Notes: generated by a model not told the origin, from the letters alone. Shown: positions 8,515-17,760, numbered from the stretch's first letter. The stretch: DNA of 64,000 nucleotides from Micromonospora narathiwatensis (GCF_900089605.1 NZ_LT594324.1:4898001-4962000); one strand, 5' to 3'. A program made the numbers and translations.

Positions 8515-9021
8515 TCAGACCACCAGGGCCAGCCACTTCCGGTACGACGTGGCGAACGGCTCGGTGCCGTCGCCCAGCGCGTCGAGGAGCCGGCGGGCGG
8601 CGGCCTCCGCCTCGGCGACCACGTCGTCCGGGTAGCCGAAGCGCACCCGGTGCTCGGCGAACTCGTCCTCGTCGCGCAGCTCGACGATGCCGGTCTCCCG
8701 GCGGCGCACCACGTCCAGGTCGAGGTCGATCAGGTGGACCGTGCCCCCACCCTCCCACCGGGCCGGGGTGGTGATGTCGCAGTAGACCTCGCTGGTCCGC
8801 GGCGGCGGGTTGAACATCCCCGTCCACCAGCCGTGCCGGGGCACCAGCAGCACGAACGGGATCTGCTCGACCGAGGGCCGCCCGTGGTAGACCGATTCGG
8901 TGCCGGCCGGCACGCCGAGCCACACGCCGAGGTCGTCCTCGGCGAGCCGGCGGGCCGGGTAGTCGCGGTGGGCGCTGCCGTCGTACTTGCGGTAGATCAC
9001 GCGGACCACATCGCTCGGCAT
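8515..9021 (-). CDS. DUF402 domain protein
   Basis: A 168-residue protein matching the DUF402 pattern: a beta-barrel core with VLLVPRHGWWTGMFNPPP, an acidic metal-site segment VHLIDLDLDVVRR and the closing DEDEFAEH. DUF402 proteins include nucleoside diphosphatases and a domain of RNase E/G-associated proteins, so a phosphatase role is possible but unproven. The frame stays open upstream against the helicase gene. I start at MPSDVVRVIYRKYDG, which leaves a normal divergent promoter gap. Confidence 0.78.
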   Translation of the reverse strand: MPSDVVRVIYRKYDGSAHRDYPARRLAEDDLGVWLGVPAGTESVYHGRPSVEQIPFVLLVPRHGWWTGMFNPPPRTSEVYCDITTPARWEGGGTVHLIDLDLDVVRRRETGIVELRDEDEFAEHRVRFGYPDDVVAEAEAAARRLLDALGDGTEPFATSYRKWLALVV

Positions 9022-9135
9022 GACTGGCACCCTAGCCGATTCCGGCCACGCGACGCGATCGACAGGTAACCGGACGCGACCCGACCGGACCGCGCCACGA
9101 CGCGGTTCGGCGCGACCCCTGTCGGCGGCGGCGGG

Positions 9136-9141
9136 TACGGT
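9136..9141 (+). promoter_or_regulatory. -10 box for a leaderless helicase transcript
   Basis: TACGGT ends 6 nt before the GTG start of the helicase gene, placing the expected transcription start on the start codon. No ribosome binding site is visible. Confidence 0.4.
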
Positions 9142-9147
9142 CGCACG

Positions 9148-11283
9148 GTGACCCTGCCCCGTACCGCCACCGGTCCCGCCGTCGGAAAGAAACGCCGGGG
9201 CAGCCGGCCCAGCGGCGGCGAACTGCTGGCCGCGGCGGTCGGTGCGGTCCCCGGCGGTGCGGCCCGCCCCGGCCAGCAGCAGATGGCCGAGGCGATCGAG
9301 CAGAGCATCAGCTCCGGCGAGCACCTCCTGGTCCAGGCCGGCACGGGCACCGGCAAGTCGCTGGCGTACCTGACCCCGGCGCTGACCGTGGACGGCCCGG
9401 TGGTGATCTCCACCGCCACCCTCGCGTTGCAGTCCCAACTGGTCGATCACGACCTGCCCCGGCTGGCCGACGCGGTGGAGCCGCTGCTCCGCCGTCGGCC
9501 GACCTTCGCGGTGCTGAAGGGCCGGCACCACTACCTGTGCCTGGCCCGGCTGGACAGCTCCACCGAGGAGGAACCGGAGGACACCCTCTTCGACGCGCCC
9601 CGGCCCGGCGGTGGCACCAAATGGCTCGGCGAGGCGGGTCGGCTCGGCAAGCAGATCCAGCGGCTGCGCGACTGGGCGGAGAAGACCGCCACCGGCGACC
9701 GGGACGAGCTGGACCCGGGCGTCGACGACCAGGTGTGGCGGACCGTCTCGATGCCGGCGCGGGAGTGCGTCGGCGCGACCCGCTGCCCGTTCGGGCAGGA
9801 GTGCTTCGCCGAGGCGTCGCGGGCCCGGGCCCGCGAGGCCGACATCGTCGTCACCAACCACAGCCTGCTCGCCGTCGACATGCTCGCCGGCCGGCACATC
9901 GTGCCGCCGCACAAGCTGCTCATCGTCGACGAGGCGCACGAGCTGGCCGACCGGGTCTCCTCGGCGGCCCAGGCCGAGCTGGTACCGGAGCTGATCGACC
10001 GATCCGCCCGCCGGGCCCGGCCGCTGCTCCGCCCGGAGCTGGCCGACCGGCTCACCGAGGCCGGCGACGCCCTCGCGGTGGGGCTGGCCGAGGCGCCGGC
10101 CGGGCGGCTCACCGCCGGGCTGCCACCCGCGCTACGGGAGGCGTGCACGCTGCTGGACGGTGCCACCCGGGCCGCGTTGGAGTCGATCGGCGACATCAAG
10201 TCCGACGACCCGGACCCGGTCCGCAAGCAGCAGGCCAAGGCGGTGCTGGACGAACTCTCCAGCACCGCGCAGCGGCTGCTGGAGGAGGCGGACCACGACG
10301 TGGCCTGGGTGGAGAAGCCGGAGAACGCCAGCCGCCGCGCCCTGGTCGTCGCGCCGCTCTCCGTCGCCGGCACCCTCGCCACCCACCTGTACGACGAGCG
10401 CACGGTGGTCGTCACCTCGGCCACCCTGGCGCTGGGCGGGCGCTTCGACACGGTCGCCCGCGCGCTGGGGCTGGACGCGCCGCCGCCCGCCCCGCCGTCC
10501 CCGGCCGCCGCCGCGCTGGCCACCACGGCCGCCGCCGGTCGGCCCCGACCCGTGGCCGCCGACGCCGAGAGCCCGCGAACCGCGGCCGGCACGGCACCGG
10601 CCACCGAGGGGTCCGGTTGGCGTTCGCTCGACGTCGGCTCGCCGTTCGACTACGCCCGGCAGGGCATCCTGTACGTCGCCGCGCACCTGCCCCGCCCCAG
10701 CGTCTCCGGGCTGCCCGACGCGGCCGGCGAGGAGCTGCTGGCGCTGGTCGGGGCGCTCGGTGGACGTACCCTCGGGCTCTTCTCCTCGCGGCGGGCCGCG
10801 CAGCAGGCGGCGGAGCTGCTCCGCGCGCGGACCGACCTGCCGGTGCTGCTCCAGGGCGAGGAGGCACTGCCGCTGCTGGTGCGCCGGTTCCGGGCGGAAC
10901 GGGAGAGCTGCCTGTTCGGGGTGATGTCGCTCTGGCAGGGGGTGGACGTGCCGGGTGACGCCTGCCAGCTCGTGGTGATCGACCGGCTGCCGTTCCCCCG
11001 GCCGGACGAGCCCCTCGCCGCGGCGCGGGCGGCGGCGGTGGACGCCGGCGGCGGCTCCGGTTTCGCGGCGGTCAGCGTGCCGATCGCCGCGGTCCGGCTG
11101 GCCCAGGGTGTCGGCCGGCTGATCCGGGCCACCGGCGACCGGGGGGTGGTGGCGGTGCTCGACTCCCGGTTGGAGACCGCCCGCGGCTACGGGCCGTTCC
11201 TGCGCCGCTCGCTGCCGCCGTTCTGGTACACCACCCGGCCCGACGTGGCCCGGGGCGCGCTGGAACGGCTCAGCCGCTCCTGA
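9148..11283 (+). CDS. ATP-dependent DNA helicase, DinG/YoaA (XPD-like) family
   Basis: A 711-residue superfamily 2 helicase. Walker A is QAGTGTGKSLAY near residue 66 and motif II is VDEAHEL. Motifs V-VI are WQGVDVPGD and QGVGRLIRATGDRG. Four cysteines fit an iron-sulfur cluster site: one in LKGRHHYLC and three in CVGATRCPFGQECF. Such enzymes unwind DNA 5' to 3', often at R-loops or damaged forks. An Ala/Pro-rich insertion of about 50 residues lies around residues 450-490 between the helicase halves. The gene is monocistronic; the GTG lies directly after a -10-like box. Confidence 0.9.
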   Translation: MTLPRTATGPAVGKKRRGSRPSGGELLAAAVGAVPGGAARPGQQQMAEAIEQSISSGEHLLVQAGTGTGKSLAYLTPALTVDGPVVISTATLALQSQLVDHDLPRLADAVEPLLRRRPTFAVLKGRHHYLCLARLDSSTEEEPEDTLFDAPRPGGGTKWLGEAGRLGKQIQRLRDWAEKTATGDRDELDPGVDDQVWRTVSMPARECVGATRCPFGQECFAEASRARAREADIVVTNHSLLAVDMLAGRHIVPPHKLLIVDEAHELADRVSSAAQAELVPELIDRSARRARPLLRPELADRLTEAGDALAVGLAEAPAGRLTAGLPPALREACTLLDGATRAALESIGDIKSDDPDPVRKQQAKAVLDELSSTAQRLLEEADHDVAWVEKPENASRRALVVAPLSVAGTLATHLYDERTVVVTSATLALGGRFDTVARALGLDAPPPAPPSPAAAALATTAAAGRPRPVAADAESPRTAAGTAPATEGSGWRSLDVGSPFDYARQGILYVAAHLPRPSVSGLPDAAGEELLALVGALGGRTLGLFSSRRAAQQAAELLRARTDLPVLLQGEEALPLLVRRFRAERESCLFGVMSLWQGVDVPGDACQLVVIDRLPFPRPDEPLAAARAAAVDAGGGSGFAAVSVPIAAVRLAQGVGRLIRATGDRGVVAVLDSRLETARGYGPFLRRSLPPFWYTTRPDVARGALERLSRS

Positions 11284-11301
11284 CCGGCCGCCTTCGGCCG
11301 G
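11284..11301. terminator. Hairpin after the helicase gene
   Basis: CCGGCCG and CGGCCGG pair around CCTT one base after the stop. There is no T tract. It lies between convergent genes. Confidence 0.45.
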
Positions 11302-11337
11302 CGGGGTCGACCGGCCCCGGGCCTGGTCGCTCCGCCG

Positions 11338-12642
11338 TCAGGGGGCCTGAGAGGCGACCACTACGGCGTCCGGCGGAGTGTCCGGCACGGTCCGGGCGGC
11401 GAGCCGGCGGATCGCGGTGTTGAGCACCGCGATCAGCGGCACCGCGACGAGCGCTCCGGTGATGCCGGCGAGGACCACCCCGGCCGCGATCCCGATGATC
11501 ACGGCGAGCGGGTGGATGGCCACCGCCCGGCCCATGATCAACGGCTGGAGCACGTGCCCCTCCACCTGCTGCACCCCGATCACCGCGCCGAGAATGATCA
11601 AGGCGGTCACCGGGCCGCTGTCGACGAGCGCGACCAGCACGGCCACCCCGCCGGAGAGCGCCGCCCCGACGATCGGGATGAACGCCCCCAGGAAGACCAA
11701 CGCGGCCAGCGGGAACGCGAACGGGACGTTGAAGACGACCAGGAAGATGCCGATGCCGACGGCATCGATGAAGGCGACCAGCACGGTGGCCCGCACGTAC
11801 GCGCCCAGCGTCGACCAGGAGGCCCGGCCGGCGTCGTCGACCTTCCACCGGGCGGCCACCGGCAGCAGCCGGACCAGGAAACGCCAGATCTTGTTGCCGT
11901 CGCGCAGGAAGAAGAACGTCGCGAAGAGCACCAGAATGGTGCCGGTCAGCACCTCGGCCAGGGTCGCCGTGGCGGAGAGCGCGCTGGTGGTGAAGGTCTT
12001 GGAGTTGCCGGTGATCCAGGTCTGCGCCTCGTCGATGTAGCGGTTGAGCTGGCTGTCCGACACGTGCAGCGGACCGGTCTTGAGCCAGTCCTGGATCTGC
12101 CGTACGCCCTGCGACGACTTCTCGCTCAGCTCGGGCACGCCCCGGATGAACTCGTTCACCACCAGGGTGAGCGTGCCGATCACCGCGACCAGGCCGCCGA
12201 CCAGCACGACACCGGTCGCCAGCGACCGCGGGAAGCGGGCCTTGAGCAGCCAGCCGACCGCCGGGGCGAGCAGCGCGGAGAGCAGCAGCGCGATCGCCAA
12301 CGGGATGATCACGATGCGGATGGTGCCGACGATCCTGAGCAGCGCCCAGGCCACGATGCCGATCGCGATCAACCGCCAGGACCAGGCGGCGCCGATCCGC
12401 AGCGCGTGCGGCACGTCCGCGTCGTCCCGGCTGGCGGTCGACGGGTGCAGGGGGGTCGAGGATTCCCGGCCGGCCGTGGTCGCCGGTCCCGTGGTCGCCG
12501 GACCGGGGGCCGCCGGACCCGACGGGGCGACGTCGGACTGCTCCGGCGCCGCCGCGGGTTCGACCCGGCGGGCCCGGGACGACGCGCGGCCGGACTCGTA
12601 CGCGCGGCGGAGCCGTCCACGCATCCGCTCGAAGCGGCTCAA
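11338..12642 (-). CDS. AI-2E family transporter (PerM-like membrane protein)
   Basis: A membrane protein of about 434 residues. A charged, Ala/Pro-rich cytoplasmic N-terminus of roughly 85 residues precedes about eight membrane segments. The family pattern includes LFATFFFLRDGNKIWRFL and the late GAFIPIVGAALSGG segment. Some members export autoinducer-2 and others act as Na+/H+ antiporters, so substrate is open. I start at a TTG with a good GGGAGGT ribosome site 5 nt upstream; a GTG at 12672 has none. It is divergent from the GroES-like gene. Confidence 0.83.
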   Translation of the reverse strand: MSRFERMRGRLRRAYESGRASSRARRVEPAAAPEQSDVAPSGPAAPGPATTGPATTAGRESSTPLHPSTASRDDADVPHALRIGAAWSWRLIAIGIVAWALLRIVGTIRIVIIPLAIALLLSALLAPAVGWLLKARFPRSLATGVVLVGGLVAVIGTLTLVVNEFIRGVPELSEKSSQGVRQIQDWLKTGPLHVSDSQLNRYIDEAQTWITGNSKTFTTSALSATATLAEVLTGTILVLFATFFFLRDGNKIWRFLVRLLPVAARWKVDDAGRASWSTLGAYVRATVLVAFIDAVGIGIFLVVFNVPFAFPLAALVFLGAFIPIVGAALSGGVAVLVALVDSGPVTALIILGAVIGVQQVEGHVLQPLIMGRAVAIHPLAVIIGIAAGVVLAGITGALVAVPLIAVLNTAIRRLAARTVPDTPPDAVVVASQAP

Positions 12643-12783
12643 GCGCACCTCCCGCAAGAATGGTCCGCCCACGTAACAGGGTGGCCAGGATAGTCCGTCC
12701 GTCCCACCCTAGGTCGGGTCCGCCACATATTGCTCCTGCCCGCTCCGCCCAACCACGCCGACGATCGACCTTGGCGTACGCGG

Positions 12784-12789
12784 TAGCGT
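12784..12789 (+). promoter_or_regulatory. -10 box for a leaderless GroES-like transcript
   Basis: TAGCGT followed by 6 nt and then the GTG start, with no ribosome binding site. Confidence 0.4.
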
Positions 12790-12795
12790 CTTCGC

Positions 12796-13143
12796 GTGAC
12801 CGTCGACCAGAACCTCGACTCCGGCCTGCCGATCCGTCTGCTGCACGACCGCGTGCTGGTACGGACGGAGGGCCCCGACGGTGAACGCCGGTCCACCGCC
12901 GGCATCGTGATCCCGGCCACAGCGGCGGTGGGCAAGCGGCTGGCCTGGGCGACCGCGGTGGGCGTGGGCCCGAACGTGCGCTCCATCGTCTCCGGGGACC
13001 GGGTGCTCTTCGATCCCGACGACCGCTCCGAGGTCGAACTGCACGGCCGGGCGTACGTCCTGCTGCGCGAGCGCGACGTGCACGCGGTCGCCGCCGAGCG
13101 GGTGGAGAACGAGTCCACCGGCTCGACCGGCCTCTACCTGTAG
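12796..13143 (+). CDS. GroES-like co-chaperonin family protein
   Basis: A 115-residue Cpn10-family protein. The opening LPIRLLHDRVLVRTEGPDGERRSTAGIVIPATA matches the GroES start and mobile-loop region. VSGDRVLFDPDDRSEVELHGRAYVLLRERDVHAV matches the barrel end, with about 15 extra C-terminal residues. It is not next to groEL, which sits 11 kb away, and the mobile-loop residues differ from classical GroES. It may be a divergent paralog rather than the housekeeping co-chaperonin. The GTG has no ribosome site and follows a -10-like box. Confidence 0.75.
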   Translation: MTVDQNLDSGLPIRLLHDRVLVRTEGPDGERRSTAGIVIPATAAVGKRLAWATAVGVGPNVRSIVSGDRVLFDPDDRSEVELHGRAYVLLRERDVHAVAAERVENESTGSTGLYL

Positions 13144-13227
13144 GCCCCGACCCCGCCCACCCCCGGGCGCCGTTTGCGCCGCTGCCCGGCGGGAAGCCCA
13201 GGCACCACAGCGCCCTGGGGAGGGACC

Positions 13228-13395
13228 ATGCCGATTGTGCTCAAAAAGCTACTGGCCTGGGGACTCATCGCGTTCCTGATCTACTACGTGGCCTTCCGCC
13301 CGAACGGGGCCGCACAGCTGGTCAAGACGATCGGGGCGGGCCTGATGGCCATCGCCCAGGGCATCGGTGACTTCCTCACCGGCCTGATGGGTTGA
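13228..13395 (+). CDS. Small membrane peptide of unknown function
   Basis: A 55-residue product starting MPIVLKKLLAWGLIAFLIYY. One clear membrane helix spans residues 5-22. An amphipathic C-terminal half follows (LVKTIGAGLMAIAQGIGDFLTGLMG). A strong ribosome site GGGGAGGG lies 3 nt before the ATG. It is 84 bp behind the GroES-like gene on the same strand and may share its transcript. No family recognised. Confidence 0.7.
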   Translation: MPIVLKKLLAWGLIAFLIYYVAFRPNGAAQLVKTIGAGLMAIAQGIGDFLTGLMG

Positions 13396-13411
13396 CCACG
13401 CCCCGGCCGGC

Positions 13412-13433
13412 CCGGGCGCGCTCCGGCGCCCGG
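13412..13433. terminator. GC hairpin between convergent genes
   Basis: CCGGGCGC and GCGCCCGG pair around GCTCCG and can be extended outward with mismatches. It lies between the small peptide gene and the PrsW gene. Confidence 0.5.
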
Positions 13434-13452
13434 CGGCCAGGGGCGCAGCCGG

Positions 13453-14892
13453 TCAGGCGCCGGGCCAGGGCGCGGCCTGGTGGGGGCCGTACCAGCCGGG
13501 TGGGCCGTAGCCGGCCGGGTAGGCCGGGGGCGGCGGCGGGGCCAGCACCACCGGGATCGGCACCACCGGCTCGTCCGGGGCCTCGACTGCGCGCCGCGAC
13601 CCGTCCGGGAACCGCAGGTGGTAGTGCCGCCCGTCCCAGACGCCGACCGGCGCCTGCGGGTCCCGGCCCACGAAGAACGCCCGGTACGCGCCGATCGAGT
13701 CCAGCAACTCCCGCTCCTCCCGCGCCGTCCGTTCCCGTTCGGCCGATGTCCGGTCCAGCCCCCGGCGCATGCCGTCGCGCAGCAGCGCCAGCCGGGTCGC
13801 GGCGAACTGGTAGCCCCGCATCGCCTGCACACCGCCCTCGCCGGCCACCCGCCGGGCCCAGGTACGCGCGGCGTGCCGCCGGCCGAGGCTGCCCAGGGCC
13901 GCCACCTCCGGCGGGGTGAGCCAGCCGGCCCGGACGTAGTCCGGCAGGGTGCGTTCGGTGAGCCGCCCCTCCCAGGCGCGCAGCCAGACCGCCAGCCCCA
14001 CCATCGCGAAGAAGATCGGCACCATCACGCCGATGTAGCCGTACAGGGCGATCAGCGGCTGGCCGGTGCTGGCGGCCAGCGAGGGCAGCAGGTTCCAGGT
14101 GCCGTGCAGCATCATCGCCACCAGCAGGCCGGCGATCGGGGCGAGGACGCGGACCCGCCGGTCGGCCGTACGGGCGGCGATGCCCAGCCCCACCCCGGTC
14201 ATCGACGTGAACAGCGGGTGGGCGAAGCCGAAGAGCAGGATCCGGACGATGAAAATGGCGATCACCTGTTGGGCGCCGGTCGCCGGGCCGTACTCCTCGA
14301 CACCGGCGCGGTAGCCGTACCCGCCCAGGTAGAGGATGTTCTCCACCATGGCGAAGCCGATCGCGGAGAGCCCGCAGTAGACCAGCCCGTCGGTGATCCC
14401 GGAGAACTCCCGGCGGCGGAAGATCAGCAGCAGGATCGGGGCGGCCGCCTTGGTCAGCTCCTCGATGAACGGGGCGACCAGCACGGCGGTCAGCGCCGTG
14501 GGCAGCCCCCAGTGCTTGAACAGGCCGGCCGAGCCCTCGTTGACCAGCAACGCGATCGACGTCGCGACGAACGCGCCCCAGACGAAGCAGAAGATCAGAT
14601 ACGGCAGCGGCTCCGGTTCGTACCGGTCCAGCCAGAGGAAGCAGGCCACGAGCACCGGCACCGGCAGGATCGCCGCGACCACCCCGACCAGCAGTGCCTC
14701 CGGGCCGAGGTCGGAGCCGAGCCGGTAGAGGATGAAGACCGCGCCCACGGCGATCACCAGCAGCACACCGACGAACACCAGGACGCGCCGCCAGTCGAGG
14801 CGGCGCACCGGCATCCGGGGAGTCGACGACCCCGGCGGTGGGAGGGCGGGCACGGGCGGCGGCGGGGGTCCGCCGGGCGGGGTGTCGGCCAT
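13453..14892 (-). CDS. PrsW-family intramembrane metalloprotease
   Basis: A 479-residue integral membrane protein. A proline-rich N-terminus precedes eight or more membrane helices carrying the PrsW motifs: a glutamate pair in APFIEELTKA, GITDGLVYCGLSAIGFAMVENI, and histidines in FGFAHPLF and MMLHGTWN. Such proteases cleave membrane proteins, classically anti-sigma factors. The C-terminal 190 residues are soluble and end Pro/Gly-rich. I start at MADTPPGG; the longer alternative (MRPDQRG) would overlap the region before the SAM-IV riboswitch. No anti-sigma partner is adjacent. Confidence 0.88.
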   Translation of the reverse strand: MADTPPGGPPPPPVPALPPPGSSTPRMPVRRLDWRRVLVFVGVLLVIAVGAVFILYRLGSDLGPEALLVGVVAAILPVPVLVACFLWLDRYEPEPLPYLIFCFVWGAFVATSIALLVNEGSAGLFKHWGLPTALTAVLVAPFIEELTKAAAPILLLIFRRREFSGITDGLVYCGLSAIGFAMVENILYLGGYGYRAGVEEYGPATGAQQVIAIFIVRILLFGFAHPLFTSMTGVGLGIAARTADRRVRVLAPIAGLLVAMMLHGTWNLLPSLAASTGQPLIALYGYIGVMVPIFFAMVGLAVWLRAWEGRLTERTLPDYVRAGWLTPPEVAALGSLGRRHAARTWARRVAGEGGVQAMRGYQFAATRLALLRDGMRRGLDRTSAERERTAREERELLDSIGAYRAFFVGRDPQAPVGVWDGRHYHLRFPDGSRRAVEAPDEPVVPIPVVLAPPPPPAYPAGYGPPGWYGPHQAAPWPGA

Positions 14893-14956
14893 GGCGTCAG
14901 CGTAGTCACCCGTGCCGCGCTGGTCCGGCCGCATCGGCTCGCGCTATGCTCCCGGG

Positions 14957-15085
14957 CAGGTCACGAGCGCCAGCGTCAAGCCCCGGCTTGCTGGCCGGCA
15001 ACCCTCGTCGAGTTCGCGGTGGGGTGCCCCGGGTGATGACCGGGCCCAGCCCGAACCGCGTGCTGGGCAAGCGCGGACCCCGTCC
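14957..15085 (+). promoter_or_regulatory. SAM-IV riboswitch
   Basis: The conserved SAM-IV core is readable. GGTCACGAGCGCCAGCG starts at 14959, followed by AAGCCCCGGCTTGCTGGCC and GGCAACCCTCG, then CGCGGTGGGGTGCCCCGGG and the closing GATGACC. P1 pairs GGTCA (14959-14963) with TGACC (15037-15041). A downstream GC-rich hairpin region to about 15085 fits the extra SAM-IV helix. It precedes a PLP enzyme of sulfur metabolism. SAM binding should lower expression. Confidence 0.88.
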
Positions 15086-15098
15086 CGGTAGCCCACAC

Positions 15099-15120
15099 CC
15101 CGGGGTCCCCTGGACCCGGG
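15099..15120 (+). promoter_or_regulatory. Likely expression platform hiding the ribosome site
   Basis: CCGGGGTCC and GGACCCGG form a hairpin with one bulge. Its 3' arm ends inside the GGGAGG ribosome site (15118-15123), 7 nt before the ATG. This suggests translational rather than transcriptional control by the SAM-IV aptamer. Confidence 0.5.
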
Positions 15121-15130
15121 AGGCTCCGGC

Positions 15131-16420
15131 ATGACCGTCACCCTCGTACCCGCCCCGCTCACGCTCTCCGCGCCGCCGGCGCCGCACCGTCCGGACCCGC
15201 TCGCCGTGCTCGGCGTACCGGGGGAGATCAACCTGGACCACGCCGCCAGCGCGCCGTGCGCGCGGGCCGCGGCCGACGCGGTGGCCGAGCTGCTGCCCTG
15301 GTACGCGAGCGTGCACCGCGGCGCCGGGGCGCTGTCGCGGCGCTGCACCCTGGCCTACGAGCGGGCGCGGCAGACGGTGGCCGACTTCCTCGGCGCCCGC
15401 CCCGACGACCACGTGGTCTTCACCCGGAACACCACCGACGCGGTCAACCTGCTCGCCCGGGCGCTGCCCGCCGGCACCACCGTGGTCACCTTCGCCGGCG
15501 AGCACCACGCCAACCTGCTGCCCTGGCCGCGCGGCTCGGTCCGGCTCCCGGTGCCGGCCGGTCCCGCCGAGGCGGTACGCGCCCTCGACGCCGCCCTGCG
15601 CGAGCTGCGCCGGGCCGGCCGGTCGGCCACCGGCGCGGGACCCGACCTGCCGGTGCTGGTCGCGGTGACCGGCGCGAGCAACGTGACCGGCGAACGCTGG
15701 CCGGTGGCCGAGCTGGCCCGGGTGGCCCGCCGGCACGACGCCCGGATCCTGGTGGACGCCGCGCAGCTCGCCCCGCACGCCCCGGTCGACCTGGCCGCGC
15801 TGGACGTGGACTACCTGGCGCTCTCCGGCCACAAGCTGTACGCCCCGTTCGGCGCCGGCGTGCTGGTCGGGCGCGGGGACTGGCTGGATGCCGCCCCGCC
15901 GTACCTGGCCGGCGGCGGTGCGACCAGTCACGTCGGTACGGCCACCCACGACGTGCGCTGGACCACCGGGCCGGCGCGGCACGAGGCCGGCACCCCGAAC
16001 CTGCTCGGCGCGGTGGCGCTCGCCGCGGTCTGCGCCGCGCTCGGCGAGGCGGACCGGGACGCGCTGCACGCCCGCGAGCAGGCGCTGCTGACCCGGCTGC
16101 GGAGCGGGATCGCCGCCCTGCCGCACGTGGTGGAGCTGCGTACCTTCGGGCCGGACGCGCCCCGGGTGGGCATCGTCTCGTTCGTGGTCGCCGGCCGGGA
16201 CTCCGCCGAGGTCGCCGCCGAGTTGGCCGCGGCGCACCGGATCGGGGTCCGGGACGGCCTCTTCTGCGCCCACCCGTTGGCCCGGCGACTGCTGGCCGAG
16301 GCGGCGGCGCGCAGCGGGCGGCGTGACCTGCCCCCGACCGCGCTGCGGGCCAGCCTCGGCCTCGGCACCACCGCCGCCGAGGTGGACGCGCTCGTCGCCG
16401 CCCTCGCCCGCCTGACCTGA
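15131..16420 (+). CDS. Class V aminotransferase-fold enzyme, cysteine desulfurase-like
   Basis: A 429-residue PLP enzyme. The PLP lysine is in YLALSGHKLYAPFGAG (residue about 236) and the aspartate/histidine pocket shows as ILVDAAQLAPH. A cysteine in RDGLFCAHPLARRLL sits where SufS-type desulfurases keep theirs. It probably removes sulfur from cysteine or a related thiol, or is a lyase of the same fold. A SAM-IV riboswitch directly upstream ties it to methionine/cysteine balance. It is monocistronic, with its stop 5 bp from the convergent FUSC gene. Confidence 0.85.
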   Translation: MTVTLVPAPLTLSAPPAPHRPDPLAVLGVPGEINLDHAASAPCARAAADAVAELLPWYASVHRGAGALSRRCTLAYERARQTVADFLGARPDDHVVFTRNTTDAVNLLARALPAGTTVVTFAGEHHANLLPWPRGSVRLPVPAGPAEAVRALDAALRELRRAGRSATGAGPDLPVLVAVTGASNVTGERWPVAELARVARRHDARILVDAAQLAPHAPVDLAALDVDYLALSGHKLYAPFGAGVLVGRGDWLDAAPPYLAGGGATSHVGTATHDVRWTTGPARHEAGTPNLLGAVALAAVCAALGEADRDALHAREQALLTRLRSGIAALPHVVELRTFGPDAPRVGIVSFVVAGRDSAEVAAELAAAHRIGVRDGLFCAHPLARRLLAEAAARSGRRDLPPTALRASLGLGTTAAEVDALVAALARLT

Positions 16421-16424
16421 GGGC

Positions 16425-17690
16425 TCAACCGACGGGGGGTGCCGTGGGTGGCCTGGGGGCGGGGGTCTGCTCGGTCCTGCCGCCACCGCGCTGCTCCCGC
16501 TCGCCGAACGCCTGCCGGACCAGCCGGTTCGCCTCCTCCTGCTCGATTCCGGAGGCCACCATCAGGTCGCTCGCCGTGGTACGGACCTGCGCGATCACCA
16601 CGCTGCCGGAGAAGCCGACCCCCTCGGCGTACGCCCGGCCGGCCTCGCTGACCGCGCGCAGCGACCGCTCCCGGGCCTGCTGGGGCTCCTCCCCGACGGC
16701 GAACTCGTGCCGGAGCAGGCGTACCGACTCGGCGAGGTGGGCGACGGCGGCGGGCATCGGTTCGGGAACGGGTTCCTCGTCCTCGATCAGGGTGACCGAG
16801 CGGCGGATCAGCGTGCCGCTGTTGCGCATCGCCCGGTCGATCGGGTCGGCCGCCTCGGCGTAGTGGGTCAGCTCGTTGCGCCGGTGCCAGCGGGCCGGCG
16901 AGATGGTGATGGTCTCCTTGGCGCCCTCGATCGCCTCCGAGAACTCGGCCAGCTCCTCCTTGTTCTCCCGGAGCCGATGCAGCGCCCGCTGCGCCGCCTC
17001 GCGGTCCCGGGTACGCAGCGCCTCGGCGCAGATGTCGAGCTGCCCGGCGAGCAGTTCCAACGCCGGCCGGGCGGCCCGGTTGATCACCCGTAGCGGATTG
17101 AGCGGCAGCAGGATTGCGGTCACCAGCAACGCGATCGAGCCGCCCACGGCCGCGTCGATGAAGCGGGGGATCTCCAGGTTCTTGGTGGACGGGCTGAGGG
17201 TCACGATCAGCACGGCGGTGGCCGCGGCCTGGATCACGACCGCCACGCTCGCCCCGGCGAAGATGCTCAACAGGATCGCCGCGGTCACCACCACGCCCAA
17301 CTGCCATGCGCCGGTCCCGAGCCCGAGGATCAGGCCGTCGCCGATCAACACCCCGATCGCCACCCCGACGATCAGCTCCACGGTCCGGCGGAACCGCTGG
17401 CCGACGGAGGCGGCCAGGGTGCCCACCGCGGAGATCGGGGCGAAGACCGGTTGCGGGTTGCCGAGCAGCCGGTGGGAGACCAGATAGGCCAGGGCGGCGG
17501 CGAGGCCCGCCTGGACGGCGAGACCGCTGGCGGTACGCACCCGGTGCCACCGGTCGTGCCAGGTGGCTCGACCCCGGTGCCGCAGCTCATCCATCGCCTC
17601 GGCGATCCGGGCCGAGTCGACGTCGACCAGCCCCTCGCGCAGCCGGGTCCGCCGCAGGAACGATGGTCGTCGGTCCCGGGCAATGGTCAT
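16425..17690 (-). CDS. FUSC / aromatic acid exporter family membrane protein
   Basis: A 421-residue protein. Its N-terminal half holds about six membrane helices of the fusaric acid resistance/ArAE type (GLAVQAGLAAALAYLVSHRLLG, FAPISAVGTLAASVGQRFRRTVELIVGVAIGVLIGDGL). The C-terminal half is a long soluble helical domain rich in charged residues. Family members export aromatic acids or unknown hydrophobic compounds. Divergent from the HD phosphohydrolase gene. Confidence 0.82.
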   Translation of the reverse strand: MTIARDRRPSFLRRTRLREGLVDVDSARIAEAMDELRHRGRATWHDRWHRVRTASGLAVQAGLAAALAYLVSHRLLGNPQPVFAPISAVGTLAASVGQRFRRTVELIVGVAIGVLIGDGLILGLGTGAWQLGVVVTAAILLSIFAGASVAVVIQAAATAVLIVTLSPSTKNLEIPRFIDAAVGGSIALLVTAILLPLNPLRVINRAARPALELLAGQLDICAEALRTRDREAAQRALHRLRENKEELAEFSEAIEGAKETITISPARWHRRNELTHYAEAADPIDRAMRNSGTLIRRSVTLIEDEEPVPEPMPAAVAHLAESVRLLRHEFAVGEEPQQARERSLRAVSEAGRAYAEGVGFSGSVVIAQVRTTASDLMVASGIEQEEANRLVRQAFGEREQRGGGRTEQTPAPRPPTAPPVG

Positions 17691-17760
17691 GGCCGGGACT
17701 ACCCGTCACACACCCGGTGAATCCTCGCCCACCGGGCGGCGGCACGGCAGACTGCACCGG

